Assembly (NCBI RefSeq): GCF_030525755.1
Contig: NZ_JAUNEC010000057.1
Coordinates: forward strand, 1-10,854
DNA from: Alysiella sp.
GTDB lineage: Bacteria; Pseudomonadota; Gammaproteobacteria; Burkholderiales; Neisseriaceae
Reading direction: 5' to 3'
Length of the DNA stretch: 10,854 bases
The notes beneath the pieces are model-generated. The model was not told where the DNA came from. It saw only the letters and a list, made by a program, of their open reading frames with translations, and did no database searches. Shown here in pieces: positions 6,325 to 10,854 of the stretch (the stretch's first letter is position 1; every line of letters begins with the position of its first letter). Position numbers and translations under genes: made by a program.

Positions 6325-6364
6325 AAAAATGCTGCCTGAAAGGTGTTTTTCAGGCAGCATTTTT
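6325..6364 (+). terminator. 17-bp DUS-pair terminator of the 465-aa gene
   Basis: The arms 6325-6341 and 6348-6364 are perfect complements with a six-base loop (GGTGTT) and end in a run of Ts on the plus strand. The uptake core in each arm has AT rather than AG at its outer end. It begins 32 bases past the stop codon. Confidence 0.85.
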
Positions 6365-6413
6365 GCAAGTAATCAGATTTTGTTGGAATTTTGCAAAATT
6401 ATTTGGTCATTTT

Positions 6414-6442
6414 ATAAGGCTGTGTTTTGATATCGGATTGAT
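6414..6442 (+). repeat. Solo copy of the repeat-element terminal sequence
   Basis: This 29-base stretch begins ATAAGGCTGTGTTT and matches the outer end of the element near 8788 (read on the minus strand) at 26 of 29 positions. Here no opposite end is seen. It may be a solo end or the remains of a decayed element, and it abuts the hairpin at 6445-6487. Confidence 0.6.
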
Positions 6443-6444
6443 GC

Positions 6445-6487
6445 AATAGGTATAAAAATCGGGACAGCCCCAATTTTTATACCTATT
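6445..6487. terminator. Long hairpin after the Fic gene
   Basis: The arms 6445-6463 and 6469-6487 pair at 18 of 19 positions (one C/A mismatch) around a five-base loop. It lies 8 bases beyond the Fic stop. A T-run follows only on the plus strand, so it could end plus-strand read-through or belong to the adjoining repeat rather than serve Fic. Confidence 0.55.
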
Positions 6488-6494
6488 TTTCATT

Positions 6495-7688
6495 TTAAGG
6501 CGGAGGTGGTTCATCGGCATCATCAAGACCATCTCTATTTAAACCATGAGATGTGTCTAAACCATCTAAATTAAAATAAGCCGTTCTGCCTTTGGTTTGT
6601 GCAATATGCAAAACTCCTCGTTCTATCAAATCAGCAATATCAGCTTGTGTTTCTTCGTAAGTGCACTTGGCAATGTTTTTCCACTTTTTATGGTTAATTA
6701 AGCCTTCAAATCCATCCAGCAGTTTGGATAATACTTTTTGCTGCCGCAAATTGAAAGATTCATATGGCCATTTTTGCCAAAATTGTTGGCGCATTAAAAT
6801 TCCATTCAATATGATATGCGAATGTTCAATTGCATCTGCAACCGTATCTAAAAACCAATACAACCATTCTGAAACATCTTGATTACCATGGCGGTTTTGA
6901 CACTGATTCAGGGCTTCATAATACGATTTTCTGTCTTTCTCGATTTGAGCCGAGGTGCTGTATAAGCGTTGTGGCATATTATCTGCGCGAGCCAAGAGCA
7001 TATCACTGATTGCTCGACCGATGCGACCATTACCATCATCAAACGGGTGTATGCATTCAAACCAAAGATGTGATAGGGCTGCTTTAATATAAGGGTTATG
7101 CTGATTATCAGTATTAACCCAATCTAAAAATCGATTCATTTCAGACAAAAGGTGTTCTGCTGGTGGTGCAATATAGTGTACTTTTTCCCGTCCCATAGAG
7201 CCAGAAACAATTTGCATGACACCCTGTTTATCAGAACGATAATGCCCCACATCAATCGCGTATAAATCACTTTTTCCATCAGGAAACAAATTTTGATGCC
7301 ATGTACATAATCGTTCATGAGTAAGCGGTAAGTGGCAGTTGCGTGTGGCATCCAGAACCATATCCACAACACCTTCTACATCACGTTCTGTTTTTGCAAC
7401 CGCACCCACATCAACACCTAACCTATGCCCAAGTGAAGAACGAACTGAGTGATGATTTAAATATTCACCTTCTATTTCACTTGTTTTGATGACATCAACA
7501 ATTGCCGTTTCCAATTCTGTCTGAATCTGAAATTGATACCCCAATAGTTGAATGCGATTCAACAAATTTTGATGCGCTGTTTCAATCTCATTGAGCAAGG
7601 GTTGAATCAGATTGGCGTTATAGTACCAATCTGCCCAATTTTCATCTTGCCAGATGTATCGTTTTTCGCAGTAAGGTGCAATAGGCAT
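6495..7688 (-). CDS. Fic-family protein, predicted AMP transferase (397 aa)
   Basis: Fic enzymes usually transfer AMP from ATP to a hydroxyl side chain of a target protein. The catalytic motif HPFDDGNGRIGR is complete at residues 214-225, with His214 as the expected base and Asp218, Asn220 and Arg225 as nucleotide-binding residues. T-S-E-I-E-G (69-74) fits the inhibitory [S/T]xxxE[G/N] motif placed before the Fic core (class II), so the enzyme should be self-restrained by Glu73. Residues 8-50 (YIWQDENWADWYY...) match the DUF4172-type N-terminal domain. Residues about 312-373 look like a winged helix (TQADIADLIERGVL...). A short tail after 376 repeats Gly-Leu-Asp and ends in four prolines. The start has AGGA six bases before ATG. 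The gene stands alone, and its target cannot be read from sequence. Confidence 0.93.
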   Translation of the reverse strand: MPIAPYCEKRYIWQDENWADWYYNANLIQPLLNEIETAHQNLLNRIQLLGYQFQIQTELETAIVDVIKTSEIEGEYLNHHSVRSSLGHRLGVDVGAVAKTERDVEGVVDMVLDATRNCHLPLTHERLCTWHQNLFPDGKSDLYAIDVGHYRSDKQGVMQIVSGSMGREKVHYIAPPAEHLLSEMNRFLDWVNTDNQHNPYIKAALSHLWFECIHPFDDGNGRIGRAISDMLLARADNMPQRLYSTSAQIEKDRKSYYEALNQCQNRHGNQDVSEWLYWFLDTVADAIEHSHIILNGILMRQQFWQKWPYESFNLRQQKVLSKLLDGFEGLINHKKWKNIAKCTYEETQADIADLIERGVLHIAQTKGRTAYFNLDGLDTSHGLNRDGLDDADEPPPP

Positions 7689-8045
7689 ACCATTTCCTAT
7701 GTTTTTATGATTGGTGTTTCATACAGCGTGGTGATATGACAAGAATTATCCTTATAATCTAACCGTTTATCATTTTCAGGCAGCATTCTTTTATATTATG
7801 TTGTATTCTAATATCGTGTTGATGATAGAGTTTAAGAAAAAATCGGGCGTTTTCCCGATTTTTTCTTAAATTTTGATTCGCTTATAATATATGGAAAAAA
7901 CTAAACTGATTTATTTAAGTAACTTAAAGCACTGCTTCAATATAAATGCTGTGTTTATCGTGTCGTATTTTAACACAGCAAGTGGTTTGATTTATGAATC
8001 TATCGAGATACACATCGAAAAATAGTGTTGGTTTTGGATTGTCAT
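7689..8045. other. Gap with hairpins between Fic and the restriction remnant
   Basis: No supported gene. It contains an uptake-like sequence TTCAGGCAGCAT (7775-7786), a strong hairpin at 7831-7870, and a smaller dyad TGCTGTGTT/AACACAGCA (7947-7955/7972-7980). A 44-codon open frame at 7891-8025 has no ribosome binding site and is not called. Confidence 0.6.
7831..7870. terminator. Perfect 17-bp bidirectional terminator-like hairpin
   Basis: The arms TTTAAGAAAAAATCGGG (7831-7847) and its exact complement (7854-7870) enclose CGTTTT. A GC-rich top with A/T-rich flanks would give a U-tract in either direction. No intact gene now ends here on either strand, so it may be a relic of the gene whose remnant ends at 8046. 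Confidence 0.7.
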
Positions 8046-8395
8046 TTACCAACTCTTCAACCTATCCAACATCTCCGCCAACGAATACGCCCCTTGCAAT
8101 TTTTCGGTTTCAAATACCATCAAATATTTGTATTTTCGTCCGTCATTGAGTTGATTGGCGGATTCTTCCCACGCTTTTCCTGCTTGGATTTTGTCAAGGC
8201 TATCGCTACCGTCCAACTGATTGCCTTTGGTTTCCAATAATACAACCGTGCCTTTTTCGGTCAGCAATATAAAATCAGGATAATGATTTAAAAATGCATT
8301 GATATAAAAGCCTTTATTTTGCAAATTTCTGTGCCAAAATTTCAGATGAATGTCATCGTGATTCAAAATTTCACGCAAAATTCGGCTTTCAAAAT
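8046..8395 (-). pseudogene. C-terminal remnant of a type III restriction enzyme Res subunit
   Basis: The minus strand is open from about 8410 to a stop at 8046. The part from about residue Asn-Asp-Phe-Glu onward reads FESRILREILN, then HRNLQNKGFYI, YPDFILL and VVLLETKGNQLDGSD. YPD followed by E-x-K is the PD-(D/E)xK nuclease core found at the C-terminus of type III restriction (Res) subunits, and the spacing fits. About 110-115 residues remain of a protein normally near 900-1000. The helicase domains are absent, there is no true ATG (the longest reading starts at TTG 8378), and no modification gene is nearby. The remnant stops where an unrelated plus-strand remnant begins, so it is a deletion relic. 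Residual nuclease activity is unlikely. Confidence 0.7.
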
Positions 8396-8399
8396 CATT

Positions 8400-8531
8400 T
8401 ATAATTTTGCAGGTTTAGGCGATGTGGTTGCTTTTAATATTGCTCACTTTGATAAAGACAGCAAAATTGCCGAACATTTGGACATTATTGAGCCGATTGG
8501 AAAAATGGTAATGGAAAATTTTAATTGCTGA
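8400..8531 (+). pseudogene. C-terminal remnant of an NTF2/SnoaL-like protein
   Basis: On the plus strand the last 43 codons before the stop at 8529 read YNFAGLGDVVAFN, then DKDSKIAEHLDIIEPI and a short tail. This fits the end of NTF2-like (SnoaL-like) small alpha+beta proteins, where a strand AF-x-D-x-F is followed by GKI-x-EHWD-x-I-Q. The upstream two thirds of such a gene is missing; the sequence before 8395 belongs to the restriction remnant on the other strand. The call rests on a recalled family pattern over a short stretch. Confidence 0.5.
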
Positions 8532-8591
8532 TTGAGTGCTAAAAATACCGCTTGGATTTTTTGGGAATTTGAGTGGTGTTTTTAATTTTTA

Positions 8592-8783
8592 GCTGTGTTT
8601 AGATAATGGGTTGATACCGAATTAAGGCTTATTTTACCCATACCGTCATTCCCGCGTAGGCGGGAATCCAAGTTGGAATCCCGTTTTGTCATTTAAAATC
8701 GGTATTGATGAATATCCAAAATGGATTCCCGCCTACGCGGGAATGACGCAAAATCTGAAATCAACCCAATATCCAAACACAGC
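8592..8783. repeat. 192-bp palindromic repeat element with dRS3 cores
   Basis: The outer ends (8592-8614 and 8761-8783) are inverted repeats matching at 21 of 23 positions, starting GCTGTGTTT. Nested inside is a perfect 27-bp inverted repeat (8644-8670 and 8722-8748). Each inner arm contains ATTCCC-N8-GGGAAT (8648-8667 and 8725-8744), the dRS3 form of neisserial repeats. Outer plus inner repeats resemble a NIME or MITE-like mobile sequence. No open frame is present and no clear target duplication was seen. Confidence 0.8.
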
Positions 8784-8839
8784 CTTATTTTTAAAATTGA
8801 ATGCTCGTCTTCGGAGATATGCTGACGCAGGTTTTCTGC

Positions 8840-9764
8840 TTAATTCAATAAATCAAATGCAATCGGAAATTCTTCCGAAACACCCAGTACAACTTTGGGT
8901 GTTTTATACGTATGTTTAACCGCAGGCAGCACAGAGCGAATTTCATCTGTGTACAAAACTGCAAAATCTTCGGATAAAGGCTGATCTGAATCAGAGTGGC
9001 TACTCATCGAGCCTTGCGCGTAGTAAGAAACCAAGTCCATAACTTCTTCTCGCGTACTCACCAGTTCTGGATTGCCGTTTTTAATGTGTCGCTCATCGTC
9101 TTTTTCCAATTTGCGTTGCCACCACCAAAGAAGCACCGCGGCTCAAACGAATGCCGTTTACACGTTCACCACCATACAAGCCACCCAGCAAGGCTTGCGC
9201 ACCCATTGTGGCGCGGTTTGGTTCGTCAAAAATAAACACGCTAAATGGGAACATGGCGGCAGCACGAAATTCATCGCTGCCTGAATAGCTCAATTGTTCC
9301 GTTTGACGCATTTTGATGTTGCCGTGTTCATCATATTGCGGCACGCCATCTTCATCCACAACAGGTACATCCACAACTTCGTTGTAGGGAATGCCTGAGA
9401 AGAACGTTTCATCACGACCTGTACAGTTAATGTGGCAAATCAACACATCGCGTTCAGGATCTTTGGGGTATACGCCTTTTTTGAAAATAACGGGGTTCAA
9501 GCCTTCATTTTTAATCGCCTCAACCATTTCAGCCACGCCGCGTTCGGTTTTACCCATACCGTTACCACCAATCATGCGATAGGTGATGACATCAATTTTG
9601 GATGTCAGGTCGGTTTCGGTTCGCTCTTGAAACAATTTAGCCAGTGGAATGCCACGACTTTCCGCTTGTTCCACATAATTTGCAAACATGGACGCACCGC
9701 TGCTGCTTGCCATTTGCAAAGCCTGACCCAGTGTGCGTTTCATTACTTCACGATTACCCGTCAT
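8840..9764 (-). pseudogene. Frameshifted MoxR-like AAA+ ATPase
   Basis: Two overlapping frames together make one protein of about 310 residues. The first frame (9764-9093, 223 aa) has Walker A GGNGMGKTE near residue 90, Walker B VFIFDEPNRA near 185, and GGLYGGERVNGI before the sensor 1 strand SLVVATQ. DExNRA, a following ALLxxLxxxxV block and VATQ are typical of MoxR ATPases, which usually act with von Willebrand A-domain partners. The frame then shifts: the next 85-90 codons (DDERHIKNGNPELV... to FDLLN) continue in another frame to the stop at 8840. Removing one base from the five-T run at 9101-9105 joins them as VVATQIGKDDERHI. AAGGAG lies seven bases before ATG 9764, and a promoter is seen at 9803-9830. 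It is not closely related to ATPases A and B. No partner gene is seen within the window. Confidence 0.7.
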
Positions 9765-9802
9765 GTATTTACTCCTTGAAATTCAAAAAATGGTTATTCA
9801 CC

Positions 9803-9830
9803 CATATAAATAGATACGTCATTGTAACAA
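9803..9830 (-). promoter_or_regulatory. Predicted promoter of the MoxR-like gene
   Basis: On the minus strand TTGTTA (9825-9830), 16 bases and TATATG (9803-9808), about 39 bases before the start codon. The -35 region reads TTTTGTTACA, one base from the TTTTGTCACA form of the repeats further right. Confidence 0.45.
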
Positions 9831-10247
9831 AACCGCCTTGATAAACAAAAAGCCGTCAGAAGGTTAGAACAGAGTGCAGAGGTGCGGTCGCGTTTCTTTT
9901 TAAGTTTGTAGTGATTGGGTTTTGGTGACAAACGCTGGTTTGATTTCATTCACTGGTAACGCCCAAATGGCACTCAAAGGAAAAATGCAATATTTGATTA
10001 CATATCTTTTGGGTTAGTTGTTTTGTAAAGATAAGACACAAAATAATTATTTTGTCAAATTATTACTTCCTATAATTATCATGATTTGTCACATCATTGT
10101 TTTTATAAGAAAAAATTGCTTAAAACCTTTTTCTTGTGAATTTTTACCATTTAAAATGTACCATTTCGGTTCAGATAAACCTAAAACTGAATTAAAACTC
10201 TACATTAACAAACGTTAATTTTTTGTTAAAATTTAAATTATGTTATG

Positions 10248-10298
10248 TGTAAACATTTTTTTTGTTGTTTTTTGTTTTGGTTTTGTAAAATGTTTACA
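10248..10298. repeat. 12-bp inverted repeat TGTAAACATTTT
   Basis: TGTAAACATTTT (10248-10259) and AAAATGTTTACA (10287-10298) are exact complements with a 27-base, T/G-rich centre. It lies just left of the dense part of the TTTGTCAC array. Confidence 0.6.
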
Positions 10299-10327
10299 AA
10301 TTAGTTTATTAGCTCTATTTATTACTG

Positions 10328-10757
10328 TTTAAAAACAATAACATAATTTTGTCACCGCAAATGTGACAAAATTATCATTTAAAAACAGTTTTTTGTATTC
10401 GATATCTCATTTTGTCACAAAATGCACCACCTTTCCGCATGTTTTAAAAATGGCATATTTCCTTTTGTTTTCAATTTGTTGTGTAAGTTTGTCACAAAAC
10501 ACAAAAACAGTTGTCACAAAGCATTTTTTTTATTTTCTTTTATAAAACAACGAACTTTACGTATTTTATCGATTTGTCACCAAATTTTGGGATAAGATAC
10601 TGTTATTAAAAAACCAAAAGAACGATTTTCAGGGTTTTTTGGGGTTTATTTTTTATACTGAGAGAAATTTTGTACATGTATTATTTTTTGATGTGACAAA
10701 TACCGAAAATAGGTGTTTTTACCTCTTTTTTTTTTGACAGAAAGTCGTTTAAAAACA
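10328..10757 (+). repeat. Three direct copies of TTTAAAAACA
   Basis: Exact copies lie at 10328-10337, 10378-10387 and 10748-10757, all on the plus strand. The first two flank the 13-bp inverted repeat at 10343-10375. The sequence is low in complexity, so its meaning is uncertain. Confidence 0.45.
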
Positions 10758-10854
10758 AGGTTGTGACAACATTTTTAGGCTTTGTGACAAAAAAGACGTT
10801 GTCACACCTTTATTTATATATAACTATTTAATATATATAGGTATTTATCTCTAT

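Larger units (their letters stand above)
10085..10805. repeat. TTTGTCAC/GTGACAAA repeat array
   Basis: Exact TTTGTCAC is at 10085, 10348, 10411, 10488 and 10573; exact GTGACAAA is at 10363, 10693 and 10784, with an outlier at 9925. Seven-base forms are at 10511 (TTGTCAC), 10763 (GTGACAA) and 10799 (TTGTCAC). Two pairs are inverted with starts 15 bases apart (10348/10363 and 10784/10799). The first pair forms a perfect 13-bp inverted repeat (10343-10355 and 10363-10375). The copy at 10411 lies in a 17-base palindrome, CATTTTGT-C-ACAAAATG (10408-10424). This is probably a protein-binding array. Confidence 0.75.
9765..10854. other. AT-rich 1.1-kb region without a gene
   Basis: No open frame here has a convincing ribosome binding site or protein-like composition. 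The left part (9765-10020) holds the MoxR promoter and a somewhat GC-richer stretch. From about 10020 it becomes strongly AT-rich with dense short repeats and dyads, ending in alternating A/T (10808-10845). No tRNA-like fold and no DnaA box matching TTATCCACA was seen. Confidence 0.7.

Noticed and set aside
7891..8025. A 44-codon open frame after a TATAAT box
   Set aside because: There is no ribosome binding site, the TATAAT lies directly before the ATG, and the frame crosses a 9-bp dyad. Low-complexity AT-rich DNA explains it.
8319..8400. Extending the NTF2-like remnant to the ATG at 8319
   Set aside because: That stretch is the reverse strand of the restriction remnant (YPDF to FESRILREIL) and has no NTF2-like pattern; family likeness begins near 8400.
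9904..10017. A 37-codon frame reading VCSDWVLVTNAGLIS... to a stop at 10017
   Set aside because: The composition is protein-like and it could be a gene remnant, but it is too short, has no start signal and cannot be assigned to any family.
10085..10805. Reading the TTTGTCAC array as a CRISPR or as a chromosomal oriC
   Set aside because: The units are only 8 bases, in both orientations and unevenly spaced, so it is not a CRISPR. No TTATCCACA-like DnaA boxes and no dnaA or dnaN gene are seen, so a standard oriC is not supported.
10085..10805. Calling the array the end of a CRISPR-associated Tn7-like transposon
   Set aside because: GTGACA-type repeats occur at some such ends, but no transposase, Cas gene, guide RNA or terminal TGT repeat with a target duplication is visible. 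It is kept only as one option.

Overview
The window looks like a chromosomal accessory region from a member of the Neisseriaceae. The 12-mer AGGCTGCCTGAA (or its complement) recurs many times, alone or as inverted pairs behind genes. From memory this is the DNA uptake sequence (DUS) dialect of Simonsiella-like oral Neisseriaceae, distinct from the ATGCCGTCTGAA of Neisseria meningitidis. Two dRS3-type repeats (ATTCCC-N8-GGGAAT), a neisserial repeat class, agree with this placement. No rRNA, tRNA, CRISPR array or intact insertion sequence was seen.

Layout. Positions 1-33 hold the first codons of a minus-strand gene running off the left edge. Positions 185-1400 hold two related small lipoproteins (minus) around a plus-strand XRE-family regulator. 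Positions 1509-4657 hold three minus-strand genes: a Lon-like AAA+ ATPase (355 aa), an unrecognised 133-aa protein, and a second paralogous AAA+ ATPase (about 401 aa). Each has its own promoter or terminator signals. A 465-aa protein of unknown function is transcribed divergently from the second ATPase (4896-6293); it seems to contain three copies of a strand-helix-helix module. Positions 6495-7688 (minus) encode a Fic-family enzyme with an N-terminal inhibitory motif. From about 7700 to 9100 the DNA is worn: a C-terminal remnant of a type III restriction subunit abuts a remnant of an NTF2/SnoaL-like gene on the other strand, followed by a compact repeat element with dRS3 cores. Next comes a MoxR-like AAA+ ATPase gene (8840-9764, minus), frameshifted in its 3' third. 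The last 1.1 kb has no convincing gene. It is very AT-rich and carries about a dozen copies of TTTGTCAC/GTGACAAA in both orientations plus other repeats, which suggests a protein-binding array such as an origin, a transposon end or a large control region.

How the genes may work together. The two ATPases share Walker A, Walker B, sensor 1, arginine-finger and sensor 2 positions and long identical stretches. Their predicted promoters share the 11-mer TGTTGCAAAAT around the -35 box. The 133-aa protein sits between them, and the 465-aa gene shares a divergent promoter region with ATPase B. This four-gene block is the best candidate here for an undescribed functional unit; its function is not evident from sequence. 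The Fic enzyme, restriction remnant and broken MoxR gene suggest the neighbourhood receives and loses accessory or defence genes.
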